Under the pieces are notes generated by a model. It searched no databases. It saw nothing but the letters and a program-made list of their open reading frames with translations, and was not told the DNA's origin. The position numbers were made by a program, and so were the translations under genes. A DNA stretch of 64,000 nucleotides from Tetmemena sp. SeJ-2015 (Eukaryota > Ciliophora > Spirotrichea > Sporadotrichida > Oxytrichidae), in the NCBI GenBank assembly GCA_027382625.1, contig JAJKFJ010022369.1, forward strand, positions 53,589 to 117,588, in the 5' to 3' direction. Within the stretch, counting starts at the first letter, position 1. Every line of letters begins with the position of its first letter. Below, one piece after another: positions 20,236-31,158 of this stretch.

Positions 20236-21472
20236 TCATAAAATTAACAAAAAATATCGTGCTTAAATATTATATTTTGATTCTAAGTATTATGCAAGCT
20301 CTTCATTAGTAAAATGCTACAGCTAATCTTCATTCAGCAGCATCGTTATTGTATTTATGAATCTCTAAAACAACTAGAGAAATTAAGCTAAAAGATAATT
20401 AAATCTCTCGTCTTTTTTAAGATGGGTAAGATGCGATAGATCCAGAACCAGACTACGAAGCTCTTTGTGGGAGTAGTTCTTCAAATTTGGAATATGTTTG
20501 CTCACTATTTCCTTGAACAAGGTTTAATTCTCTGGGGCATGTCTGAAGTGAGCTAGTCTATAAAAATATTGCTTATCTTAAATTATAGTCTTTCAAGCAC
20601 TTATACATTTTTGCAAAAATTAATTATTTTTTAGTCCTTGCAGAACAGACAATGAGAAATTGGTATTTAAAAGTAAATTGATTATAAGAGAGTTGAACAT
20701 CCTTGCTTACGTAAAAGAGGTAATGAGTGTGAATTTGATCATAGAAGAATTTTCCAAAGCGCAGCAACGCCTTATCAAGGTCCTTATGGTTTTCTAGGTT
20801 GAATTGTCTTATTCTCGACTTGAACAGCAGAGACAGCTAATAGCACATGTGAATCAGTGATTTCAACTCGAGCTGCTCCGTCACCAAAGCACGAAAGTCT
20901 TCATCTTCCACTCTATAAGACATCTCAATGAAGCAATCGTAGATGAAATCCTAGTTCTGTTTAACATGTTCAAGCCTTAGAAGACACTATATTAGCTAAT
21001 TGAAATCCTCGGCATCTATCTTCTTAATTCTGGCAAGTATCTTTTCTTGCGACTTGTTTTGTAAAAGCACGAGAGACTCCTTTTTTTTTGCCTTCACCCC
21101 GGATAGATTGATAATCGTCTGAAGACGTCTTACCATCTAGATATAGTGGTGATCCCTATAAAAAATAAGATTAGCTTGCACATAGGCTTGTGATAGATAA
21201 TGAGGAAAACTTCTTTGAATCAATTTGACTTACTGGAATGTACTAAGATTATTATAGAAGAGAGTCCTTGATTCTCCTAAATTAGTAAGCTTTTCGATTT
21301 GAGCATCTAAGAATCGATTTTTCTTTCCTTGCATCGCCAAATGAGTTTTCACCTTGATTTGTACTTCCTCACTCACACTCGTTCCAATTTATCCTAGGCA
21401 ATTTATTTAATAGATCTTTATTACGAGTTGAGACACTCTAAACTAAAGAGTTCTAGTTAAAGTTGGCAGCAT
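20236..21472 (-). CDS. Helical-repeat protein, probably mitochondrial
   Basis: Start ATG at 21472 (MLPTLTRTLQFRVSQLV), an Arg-rich, acid-free N-terminus that resembles a mitochondrial targeting peptide; stop TGA at 20236-20238. The rest is alpha-helical with repeated leucine-rich units: KKIDAEDFNQLIQCLLRLEH, DFIYDCFIEMSYRVEDEDFR, LVTEQLELKSLIHMCYQLSL, LLRFGKFFYDQIHTHYLFYR and NYSHKELRSLVLDLSHLTHL. This pattern recalls mitochondrial RNA-processing helical-repeat proteins (OPR/FASTK type), but I cannot assign it firmly. A GT-AG intron lies at 21156-21233 and a 151 bp IES (pointer TTTTA) at 20561-20716. It is convergent with nothing nearby and sits just below the Pumilio gene. Confidence 0.6.
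20561..20716 (-). other. IES, pointer TTTTA
   Basis: Plus-strand TAAAA at 20561-20565 and 20712-20716. Removing 151 bp joins IHTHYLFY to RLAHFRHAPENQTLF. A GT and an AG are nearby, but splicing there would break the frame. Confidence 0.75.
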
Positions 21473-21707
21473 GCTGAATCAATTAATTTTAGCTTTGCTA
21501 GGAGGAGCAGGTCTTTGTTAATAAACTCAAACCATGTTTTTAAAATTGATGGAGCATTTTAATTTATTAATTCTCTATTTAGCCTATTAGAGGAAACCCT
21601 CAAGTCCAATTTACGCTTTAATTCTGCTGCACATTTATTAATTTATTACTTGTACACATACATTATAGAGTAGTTATAGAGTTATTTATTTCACAAATCT
21701 CAAACAT

Positions 21708-24700
21708 TCATTCTTCAAGTGTGTCGCACAAAGGAAAGTATGCCAACTCATCATTCTCATTCTTAAACGTCTTCTCAAAGAAATAAAAAATAATTCTTCA
21801 AGAACTAATTCATAGTCAATTAAAAAGAGCTATGAATTTTCAATATCTTGATGAGTAGCCATTTCCTGAATAAGAAGAGGAGGTTGAGGAGAACTAGCCA
21901 CTGTAGTCATTACTTTGGTAATAGTTTTGGTAGTTAGATTAGTTTGCGAAGGTCTAAGCTCCATTTGAGAAAGTTTATTTGGGTTGGTAGAGATGAGCTC
22001 CTGAAGAATTACTACTTGAGCTCTTGCCACTATTAGTGGAGAGTTGGGAGCACTTTCTTTATACAGGCTTTGCCTAGGAGCTACTATAGTTTTGGTAAGA
22101 GTTCTGGCCGTAGTTTCCCCAACCTTGGTTTTAGAAATTCTGGTAACCTTATGAAGAAGATGAAGCTTGGTTTATTGCTTGGCTAAAGTTATTAGATGAA
22201 GCTCCATGATAATTAGTTGCCTGGTATTGATAAAAAATGGTGACTCAATAAATGATTTAAGGTTAATTAGATTTTTAACCAAACGATTTTAAATTTATAA
22301 TAAAATAATATGAGAGAGAAAAACGTGTTTATAATAAATTAAGGCACCTTTCTTAAAAAATTTAAAAAATTTACAAAATTAACTTATGCTACTCTTTGGA
22401 AAATAATTGTTGTAAGGAGTCGAAAAAGAATTGAAAATTTGAGGATAAGTCTTTTGCAATTTTTAAAGCACCTTCTATCCATGTTTGCTTCTCTAAAGAT
22501 CCCCTGAGAGCTGATGCACTCTTTAAAGAAGAGATATTCTCAGCTGGTCGCTTTTGGTAATGTTCAAAATCTTTTAGAGCACATAATTTCCAAACTGGTT
22601 GAAGATAAGCTTGTCCACAAAGAAATTTATTCTTTAGGTCCTATTCTTCAAGCCATTGAGTCCCAGCTCTTGGATGATGGAATAATCATCATTTTATATC
22701 TAGCCAAGAATTATCATATCCACTGTGATATTTTTTAGTCTGCTTTCGAGACATTTCTCAATTACATTAGAACAATCAATGATACATCTCTAATTCAAAT
22801 ACTTTGATTAGAAGAAAACTTGAGTTGACTGAGTCTAATGAAGTTGCTGCCTATCATTTGGAAGATCATATCGTTTCTATCGGGATTGTTCAACTTGAGA
22901 ACGTTTTAAACCAGGTAATTTCCATAGGGGTCTTCAATCAAAGAGTGCAAGTTGAATATGATAACGTCAGCAAGCTAAAGCTTTTGCACTTCTCTTCCTT
23001 TCTCTAGGCATCGCTGCATCACGCAGCAACCGTGCTTATGAGAGCCGATCTCTATGCAATCATTCATACATGCATCAAAGATTACTATTCAAATAAGAGG
23101 AAGAAGTTGGGTATATCTATTTATGAAAGATGAATTGTGTGAAGTGTTGCAAATTTTCACAGCCCGGAATATCCTTATCTTCAGGATTCTCTGAGGATCT
23201 GAATGCTGTCAAGAATGCCTAAATGACATGATTTCCATGTACACTAAGTGACATCTCCTTAATTCTAAGTTTGAGTTGCTCAATTATGTTCAGGATATCT
23301 TAGCCAAGATAGTTGTAATGCATGTGTAAGATCTCAACCAAATACTAGATAGCTCTAGTTCCATGAATGCTAACTGCAATATCGCAAACTGAGGGTAAGA
23401 TTTAATTGATAACTTGCCTAATTTCTTGAGAAGTGGCTACTTCCAGTATTTTTTGGATCAAGTAATTTCCGAACTAGTCCACCATTATGTCTTGAAAGAT
23501 TGGCAACAGTCTCATTATAAGAGCTTGCTTAAAAAGTTACTCTGAGCAATCTTCATCAAGTCTTTTCTGGAGCATTCTGCAACCAGCTTGATCATAGCAA
23601 TAAAAGGTTGCTTAGTTTATGATCTCTTAGTCTTCTCTATTTAATCTATCATAAGCGCTTTGTAAGAAGTTTGAAAGTCCTGGAACTTAAAGCTAAGAAA
23701 TTTTCTAATTCTCAACTAAAGAGGTTTAAGTGCTCATTTGGAGAAGCTATTATTGATGCATGGGATGAAATATTTGGAATTCATTGATCATCATGCAGTT
23801 TTAATTGCTCATACAATTGGCCTGAGTGATCCCATTCTAGCTATTCATTTCCTTATCAACTTGAGAGTGTTTCCTCTCTCCAAATTAGTCTCTGTCGGAC
23901 CTCATGTCTTCTTATGAATCTCCGTTTTCACTGAGGAAATCGAGATTACTTAGTGCTGTATTAAAAATCTCCTCGGTAAGGGAAGTACCTGAAGTATTCA
24001 GTGAACTCTCTTCACCCTTGACAGCGTTATTAGAACCTCTATGGAAGAAGCTTTGCTGGATTTAATTCTAATTTTAATTTGGCTGTTAGGAGCAACACAT
24101 ACATATATGAAAGAGCAATATGTCTCTATTTAATGAAGCTTGAGAATAAACTTTAATCGCGGGATTAAATCGTAGATGAGCTACTCAATTAGTTGCGCGT
24201 TGTGCAGCTGCTTCGATCGCTGTTCTGGTTATTCTCTGGTGATTATTAAGCGAAAGTCCCACTGTTGTGAATCATACTTGCGGATATACTCTCTTGGTTC
24301 TTGTTTGCTTAAAAATGGAATAAATATCTGGGTGTTGCTTTAGAGTAGTCTATATCTTCGTCTTGAGTTGCTTAAGAGCAAAATAAGCCTTATCCATCTT
24401 GAATCAGCATCCAGTTGTTTGCAGAGTCTGATTGCTGTTGGAACTTGGCCCAAAGATTCCTGCACAAATTTTAGCCGTCTTGTTGGGTTTGCTATCCTGA
24501 ACTAATCCCCCAAATGCTAACATGTGTAAACATTTATAAGGATGATGCTTTTGCTTTATTCTGGAGTGGCATTCAAAGAGGAGGAGCCGAAAACGCTGTC
24601 AGTAAAAGCTGAGGCGTAATCATCTTCCTATAAGAGAAATTGTAAAGCTTAATATGTAATCGAAATCTTTTTTAATGACAAGAAATCTTTTGTAATTTTG

Positions 24701-24963
24701 CGTCTGATGAAAATAAATTTTAAACTTACTCTGAATGCGAATAAGGTCATAGCATTCAAGCGAGCAACCTTAGAGTCTGAGTTTTGTTAGAAGCCGAGTT
24801 AGTTAATGATCTAACTTTGCTAATTATTCTTGGGCTCCGTCTGTAGTCTGTATTCTTAGTTCCAACCGTTGAGAGTATAGTCAGTTTTGAGAGAAGCAGA
24901 AGGGCTTTCGGCTTGATGCGCAAAATAGGTTTCGTTATCTTTCATTTCTTGCCCACTTCCCAT
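21708..24963 (-). CDS. Pumilio-family (PUF) RNA-binding protein with prion-like tail
   Basis: Start ATG at 24963 (MGSGQEMKDNETYFAHQAES), stop TGA at 21708-21710. An N-terminal low-complexity region is followed by PUF repeats: DQAGCRMLQKRLDED, VDQFGNYLIQKILEVAT, SIHGTRAIQYLVEIL, SVHGNHVIQAFLTAF, IGSHKHGCCVMQRCLEKG, IEDPYGNYLVQNVLKLNNP, LSQLKFSSNVIEKCLESR, FNQFGNYVLQKILNI and LQRSKHGQKVLQKLQ. These are the R1-R8 motifs that read RNA bases in 3' UTRs for translational repression. A tail rich in N, Q, S, Y and G follows (YQNFQNQGWGNYGQNSYQNY), then a short acidic end (FKNENDELAYFPLCDTLEE). A GT-AG intron lies at 24628-24729 and an IES with pointer TTCTAAT inside repeat 7; others near 21790-21840, 22250-22400 and in the 23640-24560 region are unresolved. 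Confidence 0.9.
22766..22813 (-). other. IES, 7-bp pointer TTCTAAT, inside a PUF repeat
   Basis: Plus-strand ATTAGAA at 22766-22772 and 22807-22813. Removing 41 bp restores LSQLKFSSNVIEKCLESR, a canonical PUF repeat core. Confidence 0.93.
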
Positions 24964-25850
24964 CTTTTCCAGTTACAACAAACCTAACTTTGAACAATTA
25001 GAACTGCTCCTAGTCTGTTCTTCCTAATAAGATTCGAATTATATCTTTAATAAGGGGCAATTAATTTATTGTGTAGATTACTGATTAAGAATATAGTCAG
25101 GTTGGGGTTAATTAAGTAAGTGTGTGTTGTGAGGGTAGATGAGCGAGTAGTAATCCTCTTCCTCATTAATTTTCATATTTGAGTTTAGCTGCTTTAATAA
25201 ACAACTAGTATAGCTGCCGTGAAGTTATGATTTATTGAGGGTTTTAATATTTATTTATTGCAAATTGGAAGAGATTAACTTACTTTCACTAAACGCTCAT
25301 CTATTTCGCATCTCTCATAGGAATACTCCAATCTCAATTTTGACAATAGGCCTGAGACTTAGGAGCCAGAGTGTGCGTGCCTGGGGCTTCTATGTCTTAC
25401 AACAGTGGACAAACCTAGCGAAGTTGGGCTCATAGAGGCGGTTTGATATTAGGTGAGGTGATTGCCACTATTTTGCATTTTAGTGGGGGACTTTCTTATT
25501 TTGTGAGTCAACAGCATTCTTCAATCCAAATAAATATGGAATTAATCAATATGTTACATTAAGATTTATGAATGTTAAGGGCGAGCAGAGTAAACATAAT
25601 ATGATGATAAAATTAATGCCAATATATTTCATAGAATATTTATGGGAGTGAAAGAGAGTTCTAAGAACAATAAAATTTTAATATAAAGAGCTTAGGATTT
25701 TATTTATCAACTTAATTTTGCAAAGGAAGGCCTAGAATAAAAATATTTCTATAATATACTCAACTGTAAAAGTTAGGTTAAGAAATAAATGATCATAGAT
25801 TTGGCTTTGTTCCAGTATTCTTGTACTCCCTTAAGAATTAAGAGATCAAT
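24964..25850. other. Long spacer without recognised gene
   Basis: Nearly 900 bp between the start of the Pumilio gene and the end of the glyoxalase gene. A modest open frame on the plus strand (25235-25435) and one on the minus strand overlap each other, but neither has a family match or flanking coding blocks. It may hold promoter sequence or a small unrecognised gene. Confidence 0.4.
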
Positions 25851-26849
25851 TCATTTCTTTGCTTTAATTATGAATTGCATGCATTTGATGGGATCAGATT
25901 GGCCGCAAGCTTGCTGAATTGAAGGTTGTCTAGTTCTCATGAAGACATTGATGTCCTTCTCCTCTGCGATGGTTGAAGGAACTGTGTGGTGTCCTAATTT
26001 CTGAAGATTTTCGTAGTATTTCATTCTCTCCATAATGGCTTCATTAGTTGGTTCAGCCATGACTCCGAACTCAAGATTATAATGGAAAATATTGCTTTTG
26101 TATGGGTTATAAAAATTCTTGACCGTGTATTCGTGACCGCAAAATACCTTAGTATCTTCAGGGAGAGCAGCTAATCTCTCTAAAGCCCTCTGCATTTCCT
26201 CAGGCTGACCTTCAAAGAAACGGCCACAGCCACCTATGAAGAGAGTATCCCCAGTGAACACGCATCTATTTACGTTAGTCAGCACCTCATAGCCCTCCTG
26301 CTTTTCACGATTAAAATTAGAAGGTTCCTTTTTAAAATATTAGAGGCCTTAAAATTAAATTAACTTTACTTCTTCATCATGAGGGGCTTCAACGTAGTAC
26401 AAGATATGGCCTCTAGTGTGGCAAGGCGTGTGCATGCAAGAAATTTTCAAGCCATGCAAGTCAAGGCCGTCACCATCATTCTAATCCTAAATGAATACTC
26501 CTCTTTTTAGAGCATATAGCTGAAATTAAAATTGACAGGAGTAGTCACAGCTGGTATGTTGTCATTTGATCCTCCCACAATAGAAAGTCCAGGATGCTGC
26601 TCCTTCATCTAAAAATTGAAAATTAATTAAACCCTTGATTAAAGTAATCTAGAGGTTGCCTCCAGAGTGATCATGATGCTTGTGTGTGGTCAAAATGTGT
26701 GTAGGCTCTGGAAGTCCCAGCTTGTCTCTGAATTCCTGCACTTTTTGGGGCTGTGAGACATCCACGTAAAAGCCTTGTCCTAAATTTTAAGAGCTGCACA
26801 CGTAGTAGCTGAAGTTGTCACTCAACATAGGGATCACATATACGTTCAT
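25851..26849 (-). CDS. Hydroxyacylglutathione hydrolase (glyoxalase II)
   Basis: Start ATG at 26849 (MNVYVIPMLSDNFSYYVC), stop TGA at 25851-25853. Metallo-beta-lactamase fold signatures appear in order: THILTTHKHHDHSGGN (T-H-x-H-x-D-H metal site), ISCMHTPCHTRGH (third His), GDTLFIGGCGRFFEG (bridging Asp) and VFCGHEYTVKNF (last His and glutathione-binding region). The C-terminal helical part ends ACGQSDPIKCMQFIIKAKK. The enzyme hydrolyses S-D-lactoylglutathione to D-lactate and glutathione, the second step of methylglyoxal detoxification. Two IESs (pointers TAGAT and AAT) and a gap near 26306-26368 starting GTAAAG and ending AAG (intron or IES) interrupt it. No targeting peptide is seen, so a cytosolic location is likely. 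Confidence 0.93.
26478..26533 (-). other. IES, pointer AAT
   Basis: Plus-strand ATT at 26478-26480 and 26531-26533. Removing 53 bp joins AVTTPVN to DGDGLDLHGLKISC in glyoxalase II. Confidence 0.8.
26607..26651 (-). other. IES, pointer TAGAT
   Basis: Plus-strand ATCTA at 26607-26611 and 26647-26651. Removing 40 bp joins HHDHSGGNLQ to MKEQHPGLSIVGG, just after the metal-binding motif. Confidence 0.9.
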
Positions 26850-27262
26850 TCCTCTTTTATGCTTTATAAATCTTCCATTAAATTGTGAAGATGAAAATAA
26901 TTAGGTTTATCTTGAGGTAGTTGTAGAATAAAAAGATTTTAGGTAATTAAACATTCTAAGAAGTCGGTGGATATCTATTTTAAACTCTCGCTTCCCAAAT
27001 AGATAAAGTATACAGAAAGAGTAAATATTACAATTTTGAGCAATAATTAAGCTTGATAAATTTAAATAGGCAATGTTCTTTAAGCAAAAAATAGATGATT
27101 GCTTAAGAGAGAGAGAACTTATAAGTTTTGTTTATAGTCTTATTTGATTTGATAGTAGGCTGAATCTGTAAAGCCTTAATTAGAATCTTATTCACTTTCT
27201 TTCAATATTATTTAGCTACTTCTCATTAAAAATGGGATTCTTTTGATGATTTGCTTCTGTAT
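26850..27262. other. AT-rich intergenic spacer
   Basis: About 410 bp between two minus-strand genes. It should hold the glyoxalase promoter and the 3' end of the upstream gene. No feature was recognised. Confidence 0.5.
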
Positions 27263-30200
27263 TCAGAGTAGCAGTCTGTTCTTTACATATTGTGAATCCT
27301 TGTTATTAGTTGTGGTTCTAATCTCTGATTCCTTTCGAGAATGCATTTACTCGACGAACACGTTGTAATGTTAATTATAAGTTCCATTCTCAGGCTGATT
27401 ATAACTATCGTGTCGTCTCTGCACTTCTTCCTAAGCCTCTTGCAGTTTATGCTTAGCTTGTCTGGCACTAATGACATTGTGACTTATGTTATTGTTGGTG
27501 TACTGAACTGCAACTGAGGCCTCTTGATAGTAATTGCTCTCAGTTATCATTCCAGTTGCACTGATGCCTCGAGCACTTACTCCTCCAAAGCCCCCTGCCA
27601 TTAACATATTTTAGTTAAACTGATCCATAGTTGGCCCAAATCCTTCGTATGAAAGAGCATTGCCCTCCTTTGTATCAGCCCTGTCTCTTGCATTAAGAGT
27701 TAACTTATTTGTCTCTTACACAGCCAAAGAGAACATGAGTTACTAATTAGCTTCATGTGCTTTCATATTTTAAAGATGCGCAGGCATTGTGTTTACATGC
27801 ATAGATCCAGTCTAAACTAATTAGGAGTTGAGTAATGGATTCCCTTAGAAGTTAGATGCAGATTAGAGCGCCTAAGGGCTGAAGTTCATCAGGTTAGTCG
27901 ACGATATTTTAAAATTTATATCTTTTATATCTTTAAATATATATCTAGTTATAATCCTTGAGCTAAGGAGATCTCAGCTGGTCTTATTTTTGAGCTACTT
28001 AAGGAGAATTGGCATAAATTCTTGCAATTCTTTGCTCATCTTCTATCTAGGGTATGTACCCACCTCCTCCAAGCATGCTCAGTGATTAGTACTGCTAGAC
28101 ACTGCTATTAAGCTTCTTTAACTCATAGAAAGATAAAGCTTTATAAATTGACCACTATTTTAAAGAAAGTTTTGTTGGCACTCATTTTTTAAGCAACCAT
28201 AGACCTCATCAAATCAGCATTAAACTTTTTGCATTGCTTAAAATAAAAGTTATAATAATTTGCTACTAATCAACTTGAGATTGAACAGGAAATTGGAAAG
28301 GCTGATTCGATTATTGATTAGGTGAGTCAATTTACTAGCTGTTATGAAACTTAGTGGAGTTTTTAGTTGTCATTTATGAATTCAAATCAAATGAGGTGTC
28401 TATTTCTTTGAAAATTGCTACCTAAGGACTGTTGCTCCTTGTTCTTACTAGCTTTTGCTGAGCATTAGGAATCTTTAATGTGCCTAGCTCCTTCTATGCG
28501 TTGGTTAAATCAGTAGGGTTAGCAGCAGTGGGAGGAATTACTAATCCAGCCGTGGAACCACACACTCTTGCACCTCCTCTTAGAAGCTTTCTCAAGTGCC
28601 TTTCCATTTCCTTATCATCCATTTTATCATTCACTAACTATATTTTAACTCTTCTTCGAAATGAATTATTCAAATTATTGTTATGACTTGAACTCTCATT
28701 CCCTCCTGTATCCTTTCTATTAGCTAACGTTATTCCATTAAGTAAGGCAATCTCATTTAGCTTTGCTTCCTCTTTCTCACTAATTTAATTTGCTGTATTT
28801 TCATTAGCATTTTCCAAGGCTGGCTTTACTTCTCTGTTTTAATCATTAGCGATTGGAGTCTTAGGGCTTTTATTGTCATTGAAGGAAATCATGAACTGGA
28901 ATTTCAGATTGCCAGCATCTTCCACATCCTGCTGCATCTTTTGCTCAAGTTGCATTCGCTTCATATCGTTTGAAGCTACTTGATAATCATCATCACTCAT
29001 ATTTCCTGATGAGTCTATGAAGTTACTGTTATCTATCATTAAGTGGCCAGAAGGATCCTTGAGGAAGTATCCCGAATCTTGACTTGGATTTTTGTAAGGA
29101 AATTTCCCGAAATAGTTGCTCATTAGGGCATCACTCTTCTGCTTCGAGATCCTGACTTAAGCACTCACCCCACTCTCACTTTTCTAGAGTTCTTCTTCTT
29201 CGTCTTCCTCCAAATCACCTGTAAATATTATAAAACCACAATAAAGATCATAATATCTGAGCGAAGACCTCCATCAAATTTGAATACTTGTGAGTACAGT
29301 GAGGGCACTCGCATCTGTTATCTAAATTAAGCTTTTTATAGATGAAATTCTTTGCAAATTCTTACTTTTGGGATCTGTGAGAATCTCATCAAGCTCAGGT
29401 ACCAAGTCGCTAGTGATTATTTCTACAGAGAGCATTTGATTTATAATATTTTCCTTACTTTTAAATGGCTTCTTGCACTTCTAGCACATGAATATGTAAG
29501 CTTTTTGAATATAGTCCTAACCAACGCTTGAAATTCGCTGATTTTAGTGTGCCATTGAGCTTTTAACTGAGGATAAAGGTGGAAAATTGCTGGCCATGTC
29601 AAAGTTAGTTGTAGTTTGCAAGGAGGAGTTATTTAAGAACTAGTGAGTCTGTTATTTGCTGACATTGTGCTGCCCTGTGGATACATTATTAGACCTCCCT
29701 TTGTCATCTTTCTAATCGTAGCTAGAATCTTGTTTCGCAAGGCCTGTTAAGTAAAGCAAGTCTCGAGCTATAAAACATTTTTAAGAGCACCCTTTCAAAT
29801 CTTACTTGAATCTATTCGCTCGTATTAACTTTTCCAAGCTGGGCCACCAATCTCAACCAAATCATTCTTCTTTTTCTTAACACTAAATACTTTAACTTAA
29901 AATCGAAAACTAATCTCAGTTAGATATCAAACTTTACAAATTTAGAGTAAAGTAATTGACTTAGGGCAGTAAAAATGCTCTAATTCTTGAGAGAATAATC
30001 ACTATTTCCCTTAAATTTGAGATTGCAGGGTATTTCTCTTTTAAGTGGTTTCTCACAGATTTGAATAAATTAGCTCAGGAAATTAATTTCCCCTTGACTT
30101 ATTCACATGATATCTTACCTCTTTTTAGCAGAAGTTTATATTAAATAAATTCATATCGCATTACATAAAAGTTCTGTTAATGTTGAGTAATTGACTGACA

Positions 30201-30330
30201 AGTGCGTTCTGAGAATCCAAGGAGGGTCGTATTCGTCTTTCTTTGTCTGGAAGTCCAGTTTTGCTGTCTCGGTGCTTCCTTCCATCTCGACGTCGTGGCT
30301 ATGGCGGCTTGAAGCAGCCACAGCAACTTT
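27263..30330 (-). CDS. Large protein with CxxC zinc motifs, function unknown
   Basis: Stop TGA at 27263-27265; the start is uncertain (5' block near 30200-30330 reads DVEMEGSTETAKLDFQTKKD, then EYDPPWILRTHLS). Next come FIQICEKPLKREIPCNLKFK and EIGGPAWKSQYERIDSTRDL (across a GTAAGA...TAG intron). A cysteine cluster follows (MCQKCKKPFKSKENI; later RCECPHCTHKYSNLMEVF) that may bind zinc. After that come an acidic block and SNYFGKFPYKNPSQDSGYFL. The C-terminus is Q, N and S rich (EEVQRRHDSYNQPENGTYNQ). It may be more than one gene; the order of blocks is collinear. I do not recognise the family. The cysteine spacing suggests a zinc ribbon or treble clef. Confidence 0.5.
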
Positions 30331-31158
30331 GCTCTGCTTGCATTATAGGATGAAATGAAATCATAATGGCGAAAGAAAAATAATTGTTCGCTGGTTGGCT
30401 GCCATATAGATGAATTTAAAATCTAAGAAAACAATTAGAAAAAAGTAATTTTTTTGCACATTAAACTTATAATAAATGGACTTATTCAAACCAATAGAGC
30501 TTAAATGAAAAATAGTTCTGCTCTTGCGTTAATTGAACAATGGAGATCTCATATTAGCATAGAGTAAAAAATAATTTTAATTTCAATTCATTAAAACTTT
30601 AAACTTTAGGTAAAAAAGAAAATTAACTTCTTTAATTCAGTTGATCTATTTGATAAATTTCAATTTCTGATAAGTCTTCGTACATATTATTCATAAATCA
30701 TTTTTCGAAACATAAAAATATCGATAGCAAAATTTGTAAAATAACTAATTCACAACAATTACATAAAATTTCATATTTGCGAAAATTACAGATCTCTATC
30801 TTTTTTTAAAAATTGTATTTAATGATAATCTCAGAATTTATTCTCCAAATTAAAAATAAGTGAAAATGAAATCAAACATTTAAAAAATTTTAAAGCCAAA
30901 AAATTTGGGATTAATCTTATTAAGTAATTATTATAATTATCATAGATTTTAGACCCTTCTTTTAAAAAATATCTGATTGATTCCCTGAGATTTAGTCACT
31001 CACTCTTTCATTCTCTCTCTGAGTTAAAACTTACAAATAACTGATCATTCTAATCTCAATGATTCACGAAATTCTCTATCAAATATTTAAAATTTTTTTT
31101 TTAAATTTTTGCCTATTAATTTTTTTTTAACTTCACTTATTTTTTTTCATCGAAAATT
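30331..31158. other. Long AT-rich non-coding stretch
   Basis: About 830 bp of extremely AT-rich DNA with T-runs (31080-31150) between the CxxC gene and the scrambled kinase. No coding frame, transposase or telomere-like tract was seen. It is probably germline-limited sequence plus flanks of two macronuclear chromosomes. Confidence 0.5.

Noticed and set aside
25235..25435. Plus-strand open frame of 66 codons as a gene
   Set aside because: No family resemblance, no adjoining coding blocks, and an equally open minus-strand frame overlaps it.
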